A DNA stretch of 64,000 nt from Engraulis encrasicolus. Its lineage: Eukaryota > Chordata > Actinopteri > Clupeiformes > Engraulidae. The stretch covers positions 57,362,426 to 57,426,425 of the forward strand of contig NC_085857.1 of the NCBI RefSeq assembly GCF_034702125.1. Reading direction: 5' to 3'. Position 1 is the stretch's first letter. Each line of letters opens with the position of its first letter. A program made the position numbers and the translations under genes. Under the pieces are notes generated by a model. It saw nothing but the letters and a program-made list of their open reading frames with translations. It searched no databases and was not told where the DNA came from. Below, one piece after another: positions 45,506 to 57,180 of the stretch.

Positions 45506-45507
45506 TT

Positions 45508-45578
45508 GTGTGTATGTATGTATGTATGTATGTATGTATGTATGTATGTATGTATGTATGTATGTATGTATGTATGTA
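45508..45578. repeat. (GTAT)n microsatellite, left of palindrome
   Basis: A GTAT tetranucleotide run that resumes in the same orientation at 46656-46744 beyond the inserted palindrome. Confidence 0.95.
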
Positions 45579-46655
45579 CAGCTCCAGGCCTTTTTATTAG
45601 AATACCATGAAAAAGTTGATTTATTTCCATAATTCCATCAATAATGTTAAACTGTCATGGATTGTAGATTCATGGCCCAGTTTTTTAACTATTCCAATCA
45701 TTATTTTTTTTCTTTTTATATACGTTGGCCTTCCAGCTCAAAAAACCCATGAATTGGGGAATTCGCATTATTAGAATATTGTTATAAAATCACATATTTC
45801 TTCATCAAAATTCGGGTCACATTAAATCAGTTGAAATTTAGTACTTTCTGCATAACATGCAATGGTCAATACTTGGTTAGGACATTCTCTGTCTTCATAA
45901 TGGCCATGATGCGTTTAACATTGAAGTCAATGGCAAAAACAGTGCATGGGAGTTATGGAAGCCCAGATATCCTTGATGCTTTGCTGTCAGCTGTTCTTGT
46001 TTGTTGACCTGGTGCCCCACACTTCCCTCTTCAATATACCCGAAGATTTCCATGCCACGTTTTGGTGTTAACTCACCAGTTTAATTCTAACTCAACAGAA
46101 ATTAAACCCCATTCATTTTCAATGGGGTTTCATTTCTGGTTATTTAGAATTAAACTGGTGAGTTAGCGCCAAAACGTGGCATGGAAATCTACAGGGTATA
46201 TTGAAGAGTGAAGTGTGGGGTACCAGGTCAACAAACAAGAACAGCTGACAGCAAAGCATCAAGGATATCTGGGCTTCCATAACTGCCATGCACTGTTTTT
46301 CCATTGACTTCAATGTTAAACGCATCATGGCCATTATGAAGACAGAGAATGTCCTAACCAAGTATTGACCATTGCATGTTATGTAGAAAGTACCAAATTT
46401 CAACTGATATAATGTGACCCGAATTTTGATGAAGAAAAATGTGATTTTATAACAATATTCTAATAATGCGAATTCCCCAATTCATGGGTTTTTTGAGCTG
46501 GAAGGCCAACGTATATAAAAAGAAAAAAAATAATGATTGGAATAGTTAAAAAACTGGGCCATGAATCTACAATCCATGACAGTTTAACATTATTGATGGA
46601 ATTGTGGAAATAAATCAACTTTTTCATGGTATTCTAATAAAAAGGCCTGGAGCTG
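45579..46655. mobile_element. 1077-bp near-perfect palindromic element inserted in the GTAT microsatellite
   Basis: CAGCTCCAGGCCTTTTTATT at the left and its complement at the right continue as inverted copies to a centre near 46105. TA flanks both ends (45577-45578, 46656-46657), as for Tc1/mariner elements. Both flanks are GTAT repeats in the same orientation, so the microsatellite was the target. The overlapping open frames are mirror images. Confidence 0.85.
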
Positions 46656-46744
46656 TATGTATGTATGTATGTATGTATGTATGTATGTATGTATGTATGT
46701 ATGTATGTATGTATGTATGTATGTATGTATGTATGTATGTATGT
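46656..46744. repeat. (GTAT)n microsatellite, right of palindrome
   Basis: Continuation of the tetranucleotide run interrupted by the palindrome. An AAT trinucleotide run follows at 46786-46815. Confidence 0.95.
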
Positions 46745-46819
46745 CCCTTTTTCATTAACTCAGAGGTAGTTTACATAAAAATAACAATAATAATAATAAT
46801 AATAATAGTAATAATAAAG

Positions 46820-47214
46820 ATGATAATATGTATTCATTTGTAGTGCAGTAACACCAAACACTATAGTCTCAAAACAAAAATGTTTTCAATCTAGACTTGA
46901 AAATCTCTACAGAGCCTGCCTAACATGGAGGGGAAGATGACTCGGCAGGGAGGATGCAGAAGGTGAAAGGTGAACGCCCTGTGGCCAGCTGACTCCTGGG
47001 ACTGACAGGAGACCTGCATGCATGGACCACAGAGTCCAACCTGGTATATACAGTTTGCCTGATTATCATAGACTTGCAATCGAGATTCAAACACAGCCGA
47101 AGGTGTTGCGTCACTAGGAGGGCGCAGCCTGGCTAATATACAGTAGGCCTAAGGTGTAAGAAGTTCAGAAAGATAGCATATGAAGAGCTTCATTGCAAAA
47201 TGATGTACTATTGT

Positions 47215-47245
<31 letters not shown>

Positions 47246-47915
47246 ATTATTATTATTTGAATGGCAAGAATTCACATATAGATGACAGGACTTCTGAACG
47301 GTCATATCCAATAATAAAATGCATAAGTCAAGATGGAGGATATCAAAGCAGGAAAACAGAAATGTAATGAGGCCCCTCGTTGAACAAGGCCCTTGGTAAA
47401 GCCCAATGCAAAAACCACCTATGCTAGTAGAGCATGATGGAAGGCCAAAAAAATAGCACATTGCATTTGTCCAGTGTAGGTGTAACAAATGTGTGAAATA
47501 ATGTTTAAGCATGATCACGCAGAGACAACATGTCATTTTCCCCCCCATGTTAGATAGTAGAGATGGTGAAAGATTTTGTTACTGCCTACAGGGATGGAAA
47601 AAATGCATTCATATCAAAGAGGTCGCCAAGGTTATTAACAATTTGGTTGGTTTGGTTTGGATGGTTTTGGGTGGAGGGAGGTAGACATTTAGGTGGTCTC
47701 ACTAAGAGCTCTGTTTTGTCATCATGCACGAGGAAATTCAAACATCCATTTATCTTGCAAGTATCTAATCTAGACGGCATAATCTAGACAGCAAAACAAT
47801 GAAAGCTTAAACGTAACTTTAAAACGAGGAATATGTCCAAATTCCCAGATACCCTTTCAATGCAATGCAGTTTTTTTTTACCTATGAAAACGAACATTGG
47901 AAAATGTTTTGCAGT
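46820..47915. other. Non-coding with fragmentary repeats
   Basis: AAAATGTTTTCAATCTAGAC and CTCTACAGAGCCTGCCTAAC near 46877 look like a fragment of a dispersed repeat. An AC/AT microsatellite lies at 47214-47245. Nothing else is recognised. Confidence 0.4.
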
Positions 47916-47920
47916 GTAAC

Positions 47921-47995
47921 GCTTTTATTTCGTAAAGGAAGCCGAGTGACGGCTACCGCGATAGAATGTGTAGTGTCGCTGACTTCACACAGCTC
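47921..47995 (+). promoter_or_regulatory. Shared upstream block of gene E
   Basis: CTTTTATTTCGTAAAGG is followed by AAGCCGAGTGACGGC, then TAGTGTCGCTGACTTCAC. The same order occurs upstream of genes F and A, about 250 bases before the ATG. Confidence 0.6.
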
Positions 47996-48176
47996 GCGTT
48001 TCAAGATAGTGCCCATATCTCACCTGAACAACGGACTGTAAACATTACAAATGTTCTGAGGTTTTTCTCCGATGTTCCACAGCGATGTAAGCCGCACAAT
48101 ACCCAGTGATAGAACTTACAGGCAAGGACTAGCGAGCAAAGCCTATTAGGCACTGTGCGTAGGCTGCCTAACAATC

Positions 48177-48495
48177 ATGGACTTCGCGTTTATAAACTCG
48201 GAGGGTGCATATGAGCGCCAGAGCCCCTTTAAAGACCCCGGGGAGCGTGCTGGGTATCCCCCGAGCTCCCCAGCATCAGACTCGGCCACAATAGTGGAGG
48301 TGAAAGTGGAAACAGACGATGAGTGTGCATACGGGAATGGCTCTTCGGAATCAGAAGCCGAGGAAGAAGAGGAGGAAGAGTTCCATCCACCTCCTCCATC
48401 TGTGTCCAGCAGCAGTGACGCTTCAGACGGATCATCATCGGAGACAGCCTTGAAGGGAGAAGAGTTGCGGGGTGACTGCGAAAGTTCTCTGATCG
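48177..48495 (+). CDS. Gene E first coding exon: acidic N-terminus of a C2H2 ZNF gene
   Basis: The ATG in ATCATGG starts MDFAFINSEGAYERQSPF. The exon encodes 106 codons plus one base and ends ATCG|GTAGGT (phase 1). It contains SATIVEVKVETDDECAYG, EEEEEEEFHPPPPSVSS, SDGSSSETALKGEE and ESSLIG, in the same order as genes A and B. FINSEGAYE matches FINTEGAYE of gene F. VKVE fits a SUMO-acceptor motif. It joins in frame to the finger exon 4.4 kb downstream (G|GG gives Gly). The region is predicted acidic and disordered, with no KRAB, SCAN or BTB. The reverse-strand frame is a shadow. Confidence 0.8.
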
Positions 48496-48619
48496 GTAGG
48501 TAGCAGACGCTCAACCTCACCACGCCATTCGCCAGGTTGTCATTAAAAGGTACATTGTAGTTTGTTTGTTTTTTTGTTTGTTTTTTAAACAAGGGCTTTT
48601 TAGCCACACAGACATAGTA

Positions 48620-51179
48620 CAGGGGTTCCCAAACTTTACCTTGACAAGCCCCCCCCATATGTAGCCTACCGCAGTGACGTGCAGTGAGGGGTATGGTAGG
48701 GTAGGCAGTAAATATAGAAAAGAAATATTTTTTGTGTATTTTTTAGCGCGGGGTCTGGGGGTCCTCCCCCAGAAAAAAATGTATTTCTTAGATGCAATTT
48801 CCTGCATTTTAACCAAATCTGGAGAGTCACTATCAGCTAAAAACCTTTATAAAAGACTAAAAACTTTGAACAAATAGTATGGCTTGGATCGGCAACTAGG
48901 CCTATTCACCTAGTATGCTGATAAGGTCTTTAATGTGCACCAAATTAGTAGGCCTATGTTTCTCTAAATACTGTAGGCCTAAATATAAAGTAGGCTATAA
49001 GATAAAATGCCATCAGTGCTTAGCCACCACAGCTCTAATAACTAAATAAGTAAATAGGCTAAACTATTAGACATTTGGACATTGTCTGTAGACCTTACAT
49101 CTGAAACAATAAGTGAAAATGCATAATTTCAATTTGTTGAAAAGGCCAGCTAGACTTTTTTGTTTGTTTTTTTGTCAAATTGCCAAATTGGTAGCTCAAG
49201 GACCCATAGCCTACTCTGTACACATTTAAGGACCTGTAGGCCTACATTTTACAATAATTTAGAAAGCTACAACATCACAGCATTTTGGGGGGAAAGCTTT
49301 AACTTTTGGCTTTAGCAGTTGACTTTGCTCCTCTTCTGTTTATTCTGTTGCAAATGCCAGGGTGTTTCACATGGAGGATGCAGGGTGGCAGTGTAGCCTA
49401 CTTTGTTTAGAAGATAAAATGTCTAGTTCACCAACTGTGAATCACACCATAGCATGTGAGGGGAAACGAACATTTAGCAATAAACCAACCTAGGTAACAG
49501 CTCCTGCTTCGTTGACGCATTTTGTGCTGCTAATCAAACACTCGCAGACAAGAAGGAAAGTTGGCAAGGGGGCGGGTTGCTTGCGAACTCAACATACATG
49601 AGCGGCGGTGCATTCAGACAGTAAATACTGGTAGGCCTACATCGAGTAAACCAACGAAAACACTTCTGAGACTCATTCTTGTGCGTGATTGTATTCTCAA
49701 ACACTTCAGCAACGGTTGTGCAAGGTGTTTCAAATCAAGTCAATTTCTGAGTGCGGTGAGCACCCATGCCAGTCACTCGAGCCCAACGTTGATCTCGTAC
49801 ACAGCGCACTTCAAAAGAACACAGCTGCACGTCAACTTGCTAACAGGCTCCACACACCTCACGCATCGTGTATTAAGTCATCATCATAATAAATTAGGAA
49901 AATGAAGTCATGTCGTACGCTCAAAAAACAATCTCGCGTCCATAATAACACACACATAGTCTATTCGTGTCCACAGCACAACCAATCTTCAATGTCAACA
50001 CCTCCCTGACCCATCAACAAAAGGCACCACGACAAACTTGAGCATGTTCATGTTAAAATTTGGCTACCCACAGCTTAATAATTAGATGAATCTTACCTTA
50101 AAGCAGAATCACGAGTATGTTTTCCATGCAAGTTAGTTCCATTAAAAGCCCGGGGTGGTTGACATGATGAAGATATTTTGTCCCAGTGTGTTCAAACTAC
50201 TTGAAGCTGCTACCCATCTGATGTTGAATATTTCCACAATGCAGCGATTGCAAACGGCTCAGCTATTGCCTGTCATCTGAACCATCTTTCTTGCTACTTC
50301 TCGGATTTTTTTGTAATAAAGGCAAAACGCCAAAGACTGCCATGTTTTCTGTACGGCTAGAGTTTGAACAAGCCGTAGCTTGCTAGCTGTTGTTGCTATC
50401 ATACTTTAAGCACGAAGGCTTCCTGAATTGTAACAATTTTTCATGTTGGCAGCTGTGATTGGCTTAAGTATTCCCGCCATCGCGAAAAGCTCTGCTTTTG
50501 CTCTCCATTGACAGTCTCTGTGATAGATAATACGCATGCGCCAACTTCTACATTGACAGCGTTGAGGGCATTCGAAAGCTGAGCCTTCACGTACCAGCCA
50601 AGGCTGCGCGACGCGTTCCCATGGCAACCTGTCCAAGCCTGAGCGCTTTGCTTCGTGCGATAACTTGGGGTTTTGATCGGTCTCCGGTTACTGTAGCCTA
50701 CTTTTAACAGCTAATTTATAAATTAATGTTTTTGTTATGCATGTGAACTCTCAAGAATAGTTTTTAAAACATGTGTTAGTTTTTTATTTTTAAGAAATTT
50801 ATCCTAGGGTAGGCAGTGCCTACCCTGCCTACCCTGAGCGCACGTCTCTGGCCTACCGATAGATTCCAGCCAAGGCCCCACACGGCCGTGCCACACTATT
50901 TATGTTTGTGCATCTCTTTCACAACCATAGTCTTGGTCTGTGTGTCAGTGCCCCATCTGGGATAAGAAAATAGGCCCATAGAATTCAGATATGAAATTAT
51001 TATAATGCCGTTCTCAACTAATGTGGAAATTGTTTAGCTCATGTTTGCTTATTTTGGTGTACATTAATTAATAAATTATTATTATTATTTGCTAAACTTT
51101 TTCTCCAATCTGCCACGGCCCCCTGGAACCCCTTTGTGGCCCCCCCAGGGGTCCCTGGCCCCCACTTTGAAAACCACGG
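48620..51179. mobile_element. hAT-like element split by a nested hAT
   Basis: CAGGGGTTCCCAAACTT at the left and CACTTTGAAAACCACGG at the right are imperfect inverted ends. The interior has short C-rich stretches, and the element at 48672 is inserted in it. The 8-bp flanks do not match clearly, so the borders are approximate. Confidence 0.5.
48672..50850. mobile_element. 2.2-kb non-autonomous hAT transposon
   Basis: CAGTGACGTGCAGTGAGGG and the complement of CCCTGAGCGCACGTCTCTG are inverted ends, flanked by a perfect 8-bp duplication GCCTACCG (48664-48671 and 50851-50858). The subterminal words GGTAGGGTAGGCAGT occur at both ends. No transposase frame is seen. It lies in the gene E intron. Confidence 0.9.
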
Positions 51180-52096
51180 TCTAGTAGTAGTAGTAGTAGT
51201 AGGCCTAGTAGTAGACTACTACAGACAGGCTTACTACTACTACCACATGAATGAATTATTTCACAATTTCACAGCGGGGGTGGGTGTCTAGTTTATGGTT
51301 AGGCCTGAGTGTTCACTGTAATGGACTCTGAAAAGGAGTTGTAAGCGTAGTTGGGTCATTTCACTTTTCTGGCTCTGCAAATTACACAACAGCATGGAAT
51401 ACAACAACACTCAGAATATGAATGATCATAAATTGAAAAATTAAAAATTGAATATCAAAAAAAACTTAAAATGGCCACTTCCTTGTCTAAAGTGTCTAGA
51501 GGGTGCTGTCGAGAGAGTGCAACCCATTCATTTGAATGGAGTCTGCATCCACTCGTTGGTGCCCCTGCAGTACCACCCGGAAAAGTAGTGAGTAGACACA
51601 CTGTATATCTCTTTTGCTAAACCAACTCAGGACTTGACGATATCGGCTGTTGCAACACCCTGTAAGAATGGCGTTGTTTCTAAACACACGGTGGACTACC
51701 AAAGTTCTCTATGCCTCGTTTTACATGTCAACAACCCCGTGACTCTGCGAAATGAAGTATTGAGCAACCTTGAGCCTCGTAAATGGCTGGAAAGTACAGA
51801 TTTATAACGATGGATAGACAGGTGCCGGTCCATCACGGCAGAAGCTAAATGTCACCTAGCTCTGGAATTTTTGACTAGCGCTCAGACTTAGGAATGCAGG
51901 GTACCTTTGGAGGTGAGGTATGAGGCAAAAGTTAGGGCTCATCATCACGTTTTAACAAAACGTAAGCCATTTCACACCGGATTACCCATTTAAGTTGTGC
52001 CAGGAGGATATAGTATTGAGGGTAAGGACTGATTCTATGAGAGAACGGTAGACTAGGGTCAGAATGTCCTTGCTGACTTGGAATATCCTGAGTTTC
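51180..52096. other. Gene E intron; TAG microsatellite and an inverted-repeat fragment
   Basis: A TAG trinucleotide run lies at 51181-51205. The segment 51366-51484 (ACAGCATGGAATACAACAAC, ATTGAATATCAAAAAAAAC) is one arm of the 9903-10829 family. No exon. Confidence 0.5.
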
Positions 52097-52104
52097 CTGA
52101 GTAG

Positions 52105-52508
52105 CAGGGCTTGACATTAACTTTTTCGCTTGCCGGCCACTGTGGCTAGTCGTTTTCCTGAGTCACTAGCCATCCAGCTATTCTACTAGCCACAAATTTG
52201 TTTTTTCTTTTTTTATCATGACACTGTACTTCTAACCTCAGAAGATGAGGTGCTTAAAGCAAGAAGATGAGTGCATGGGTTTCTACATTGAAATAAAGCA
52301 AACAAATAGAAACTGAGTAACTTTTTCTTGAACTTAAATACTAACAGTTGATACACAGGGGGCAACGTGCAGAATATACACTATTCTGATATGTCATACC
52401 ATAGAATAAGCTACCTGTCAAATTGGCTAGTGACGCTGAAATCGTTACCAGCCACAGCCAAGTTTTACCAGCATTTGGCCGGTTGGCAGGTGCCAGTGTC
52501 AAGCCCTG
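52105..52508. mobile_element. 404-bp hAT MITE
   Basis: CAGGGCTTGACATTAAC and GTGTCAAGCCCTG ends with a perfect 8-bp duplication CTGAGTAG (52097-52104 and 52509-52516). Inner words CACTAGCC and TGGCTAGT recur. Fragments of the family may lie near 27100, 28470 and 38900. Confidence 0.9.
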
Positions 52509-52893
52509 CTGAGTAGGTGAAGATGTTGCTTTTTTTACGTAAAAGTCCTCAACGAAACTCATAATATGCATTATGGAAAGTGATTTCGGCATCAGTATTA
52601 ATAACTAAAATCCTCGGCTAATTGATAGTAGGTAACATTTGAAATATCTTTTAAGTGTTGACTTGAAAATATAAGCATTTATCATAATTCAGTGACCACT
52701 TTTTTAATACTCTCGTCTGGAACTTTGTTGAGGACGTTTATGTGCTCCTACCAGATGAATATATACAGTACATGGACTTGAAATGTACCCCTAATTATAC
52801 TCCTATTGACTCGTGAGGTTGTGTGTGCATGCGAGCAACCGAGCAACCGAGTGACCAAGTGTTATTTAGTAATGACGTTCTGTCTCATTGCAG

Positions 52894-53816
52894 GGCCTGA
52901 TGCAGAATTGAAATCACCAAACAAAAAACCTGCGGGCGAAAGAAGAGGAAAAACAACTTCTGCAACAAAAGGCCGGCCTCGAAAAAAACAACAGACTATT
53001 CATCTCAGCAAAAGCCCATACCAGTGTAGTACATGTGGAAAGAGTTTTACTAGAAACGCTGATCTCACTGAACACCACCGTGTCCACACTGGAGAAAAGC
53101 CGTATCAATGCTCCACATGTGGAAAAGCCTTCACACGGAAACGAGACGTCAGGAGACACCAGTCAGTTCACTCTGAAGAAAAGCCATACCAGTGCACGAC
53201 ATGTGGGAAAGCATTTAGTCGCAACTGCCACCTCCTTCAACACCAGCTGGCCCACGCTACAGAAAAACCATTTGAGTGCAGCGCGTGTGGAAGTTGTTTT
53301 GTGCGCATACACGATCTAAAGAGACATGAGCGCGCTCACACTGGGGAGAAGTCGTACCAGTGTCCGCACTCGTGTGGAAAGACTTTTACCCGCAAAGACC
53401 ACGTCTTAAAGCACCAAAGAGCCCACCTCGCCCTTCACCAACCAACTGGCTCCGGCGAAAAGCCGTATGAATGTGCCATCTGTGGAGAAGCCTTTGCACA
53501 GCCCTGCGTTCTAAGCATGCACATGAGAGTTCACAGTGGGGAAAAGCACCATGTGTGTGGTACATGTGGGAAGGGCTTTGTGTGCGCGAGTGACTTGAGG
53601 GTGCACGAAAGAACACACACAGGAGAGAAACCATATGAATGCAGCATATGTGGTAAAGCTTTCACACGGCCAAAAGATCTCAACAGGCATCAGACCGTTC
53701 ACACCGGAGAGAAGCCGTTTGAGTGCACCACATGCCGCAAGGCCTTCACACGACGAAGCCACCTGGTCCGACATGAGAAAACGCACTCTGCAGACAAAGC
53801 AACACTCGCATGGTGA
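52894..53816 (+). CDS. Gene E finger exon: nine C2H2 fingers
   Basis: The acceptor TGTCTCATTGCAG opens a phase-1 exon reading GPDAELKSPNKKPAGERRGK, a basic stretch. Nine fingers follow, from CSTCGKSFTRNADLTEH to CTTCRKAFTRRSHLVRH, then SADKATLAW and TGA at 53814. Finger 5 (CPHSCGKTFTRKDHVLKH) has three residues between its cysteines and is followed by a longer linker LALHQPTGSGEKPYE. The rest use TGEKP-like linkers. It joins in frame to exon 48177-48495. The product should be a nuclear DNA-binding protein of about 410 residues. The open frame's upstream Met (52806) is intron. Confidence 0.85.
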
Positions 53817-54395
53817 AGCAACCTGGTTAGATATGAGAAAAAGCACTCTTGTAACAGTAACGTAATAACCCTGCTAACGTAATAAACAAATGTGCAGTTC
53901 AGACGTAATAGCCCAGCCAACGTAATAATTTCCTGCCAACGTAACTGTTGCCTTATTACGTTGGCAGGAAATTATTACATTGGCAGGAAGGTTGAGAGTA
54001 TTACATTTTGTCTTGTCAATGTAATAATACTAATGTATAATTTTCTTAATAGATTCCACTGGGCAGTTAGCTTTTATTTATATTGAAGGGGCAAAGACAT
54101 TTCCCAATGACATTCTCATCTGAATGAATAAATTGTAACACAATGCAAGACTTCTCAACCTTCCTGACAACATAATAGTTTCCTGCCAATGTAATAAGGC
54201 AACAGTTATTACGTTGGCAAGAAATTATCACGTTGCCCGGGCTACTACGTCTGAACTACACATTTGTTTATAACGTTGGTGGAAAGTTATTACCTTGGTG
54301 GGTGTTACACACTCTGGAGATGAAGCAGCACTCGCCTGTTGAAGGTAGACATGAGAAAATGCACTTTCGAGACAAAGCAACATTCGCCTGGTGAC
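53817..54395 (+). repeat. Degenerate tandem copies of the last finger after the stop
   Basis: GAAGCAACCTGGTTAGATATGAGAAAAAGCACTCT follows the stop and repeats the final finger coding (GAAGCCACCTGGTCCGACATG...); a further copy resumes at 54310 (CACTCTGGAGATGAAGCAG, ACATGAGAAAATGCAC). The units are out of the coding frame and interrupted by the MITE at 53850-54309. Confidence 0.7.
53850..54309. mobile_element. 460-bp MITE rich in AACGTAATAA, CACTCT duplication
   Basis: TGTAACA and TGTTACA ends with CACTCT at 53844-53849 and 54310-54315. The two halves are inverted copies (CCAACGTAATAATTTCCTGC, ACAAATGTG and complements). Removing it restores a continuous copy of the repeated finger end, which supports the 6-bp duplication. 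Confidence 0.85.
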
Positions 54396-55320
54396 TGTGG
54401 AGAGTGCTGGGCAGAACTGAGGTCATTCAAGATTCAAGCCATTTTTTTCCCTTTGTGTCCCACAAGTCCCAAATTCTACTTTGAATGGTCACAAATGCAA
54501 CTTGTCACCCATTTTGGTTCTCGCATAATTATGTGGTTAACTATGTCAGCATTTAATTTCATTTATGACTGATTTTTAACATTGCAAATTGTGCAAAACA
54601 CTAACAAGGCTGCATCACTGCCACAATGCCATGCTGCTTTGCACAATCATTCCGTTCTGAAAGACAACATGGCAGCTGCCCTAAACGAGGGATCCAGTCA
54701 GAGTGCGGGGAGGGGTGGAAAGGCTTGTTAAAGAGGTTATGAAACGAAAACAAACGGTCATTCCCATTAAAGCCTTGTTTTTTCTGATAGCATCGATGAG
54801 ACTTTGAACCCAATCATCCTGGAGGAACTTGTGAAAATGGCAACTCAAAGTGTGAATTCTGTGAAATTTGGTTTGACTAATGAGCTGGTCTGTGACATCA
54901 TAGAGGAAAGTCCCTGGTTTGCTAGTATGGCGATCTGAGAAAACAACACACATTTGATGGACCCACATCTTATAAAGGAACCAAAATTCTGATACAAACA
55001 TCAGCGTGTCGAAAAACCACACATCCAACCTCATGAGAAAAAAAAACAGCAGCACAAATCTATTTCAGAGGCACTGATACATCTGCAGAAAGTGATATGT
55101 CTGACAGGCTAAGTGACGATTGTTGACATAGCCTGACAGTTCGTTTTGTTTATGGTTACGGACGGTTGCTAAGGGCGCTTTGCCATGACCCAAAGATGAC
55201 GTGGCGTGTGTATTTGTTGACAAATGGGGGGCATTTTGATTCAATTGCGCGATATAGTGTGATTGAAATGCATGTACATGCAAAAATATCATCAACTAGA
55301 GAAAAAACGTAGGTACGAGG
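54396..55320. other. Nothing recognised
   Basis: Downstream of gene E. Minus-strand frames at 54601-55055 have no recognisable domain. No bounded repeat. Confidence 0.4.
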
Positions 55321-55322
55321 TA

Positions 55323-55897
55323 TGGGGCACCTAAGTCTCCACCCCTTCCGGGCGGCTTCTGGGGCTGGCAACGGAAAAACTTTTGACTGGGTTGTAATGG
55401 ACTGATCAAAGCTATTTTCCGACCCACCTCGCATTTCCCCGTGGATCACACATATGCTGTGCCTCAGAATTAATAACAACCAATGGTGTGCTTGTTGACT
55501 TCACTTGGCAAGCGATTTTTGAGTTGTGAATGTGCAAAAATATGTAATTATTTGGACTACACAACAGACGTCGCATGTCCGACGTGCAGCCACTTAAGCC
55601 ACGGTGCAGCGGTAGGGTTGGCTGTGCCTCGGTTCACGTCAGATATGCGAGGCGCAAGTGTAGTCTCCAACACAGTTTTGCACAAAAGCTAAAATAACGT
55701 TTCTTGCGTGCCGAAAATGAGTGGTCTTACGACGCAAATCCAAACCTTTCAAATTCACTGTCATCATATGTGAAATCCAGAGCACATGCCAAACGGGATG
55801 AGGATTTAGCTTGACTCGCTCCATTGACTCGCATTCAAAATTTTGCGAGCTCCTGCCCCATGTATCGGAAGTAGAAGGGCGTGACTTAGGTGCCCCA
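55323..55897. mobile_element. MITE with TGGGGCACCTAAGTC ends
   Basis: TGGGGCACCTAAGTC and GACTTAGGTGCCCCA are perfect inverted ends flanked by TA (55321-55322 and 55898-55899), consistent with Tc1/mariner. It is 575 bp with no transposase; the open frame at 55639 is spurious. Confidence 0.8.
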
Positions 55898-56379
55898 TAA
55901 GGCTGTTGGGAAAACACCCTAGATAGCCTGAGTCCTCAACATATTTTTAGCATTTATCATTATTATTATTTTTTGTGCTCAAAGTCACAGGCGTCGCGTG
56001 TCCCTCAGCCTGACTCTGAGGACGAGGGGTGTCCAAACGTCAGCCACACGTGCACCACAATACTAAAAACAAACAATCAAACGCTTCAAAGTAGGCCTAC
56101 GCTATGCATCTCCATTTATTCGCTAAGCAGTAGCCCAGTCTGTGAGTTGGCTGTCCTCGACTGAGAGCACCACGGAGGCTGAAGCGCGGATATCCTCCCA
56201 AAACCAATTTATTGACCAGTTGAATGGCAATCAACAAAAAGTGCATATCCCGAGAGCATTCGCATCGGTTTGGCATGTAATGTGCATTACCCTTTCCTGA
56301 AAACAACATACAAAGCAGATGGACAAGGTAAAACGAGTAGCCTAAAGCAAAGCACTCACCTGTCTTCGTGCCCGAGCAG

Positions 56380-56756
56380 TTAGGCTACAGGGGCAGTTTC
56401 AGTCTGCATGCCGGCGATGTCAATTGTTGGAACTGCTTGAGGCAATAGCATTCTCTTCAGTCCAACCATGCCCACGATCTCCACATTTGTGGTGAAGCAC
56501 GAGGGGTGGAAATGTGCAGAGCACAACAGTGACCACGAGCTTGCTTCAAAACCACGCCTGTGCCTGCATACGAATTGGATCCACAGAGCCCTTGTTTTAG
56601 CCACAGTTCCACAGTTCCACAGTTCCATCATTCTTCACAGAAGGGAACTTGTCGGCAAAGATATTCCGTCAAGTAGCCATTTTTGCAGCTGGCACCGTTC
56701 GGCCCTCCAGCAACACACTGATTGACACTGGGCTTTGTTTTGGTACTAGCCGCCAT
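56380..56756 (-). pseudogene. THAP-domain exon remnant
   Basis: From the minus-strand ATG at 56756 (ATGGCGGCTAG) the frame reads CVAGGPNGASCKNG, the first part of a THAP zinc-binding domain, and then runs off frame near 56665. A second frame (from 56631) continues the domain: WIQFVCRHRRGF, SLLCSAHFHPSCF and LPQAVPTID, the C-x2-H and AVPTI signatures. The join needs a 2-base correction near TTTGCCGACAAG. A GAACTGTG tandem (three units, 56600-56625) inserts extra residues. After the stop at 56380 a donor-like ACAG|GTGAGT follows. THAP domains bind DNA and occur in host proteins and in P and Kolobok transposases; which one this was cannot be told. Confidence 0.7.
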
Positions 56757-57059
56757 TGATCTGAACAAGGTGGAATGAGGTGAACTTTTCCCTTCTATGT
56801 CACGCATATCATTTGCATAAAATTTGCATGTCACGAAAAAAAGTGAACATAACACTTTTTGGGAACGTTTTAACATGACTTTAAGGAGAAAATATCACCC
56901 AGACAATATCCCATTTTATTCACAAGGCTTAGAACTTTCAGAATCTGTCCTGGAAATGGTCAAATTCCTTTACTTTGTTTTCGTTTCATAAATCCTTTAA
57001 CCAGGCAAAGGATACATTGGGGGTAAGGATGCACCACTACGACACAAAATGCTGCCCAC

Positions 57060-57172
57060 AAGGACACGTGTTGAAAGGCTGTTTTCTTAGGACTCGTGTT
57101 GAAAGGTTGCACCGCTAGGGCACATGTTGAAATGTTGTGTTACAAGGACACATGTTGAAAGGTTGCATTTTA
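57060..57172. repeat. Tandem repeat, unit about 30 bp, about four copies
   Basis: The unit CACATGTTGAAAGGTTG with a variable TT-rich spacer recurs near 57064, 57098, 57120 and 57149. Confidence 0.75.
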
Positions 57173-57180
57173 CTACTTAA

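Noticed and set aside
54601..55055. 124-codon minus-strand frame as a gene
   Set aside because: No domain, no splice support and no paralogue in the window.
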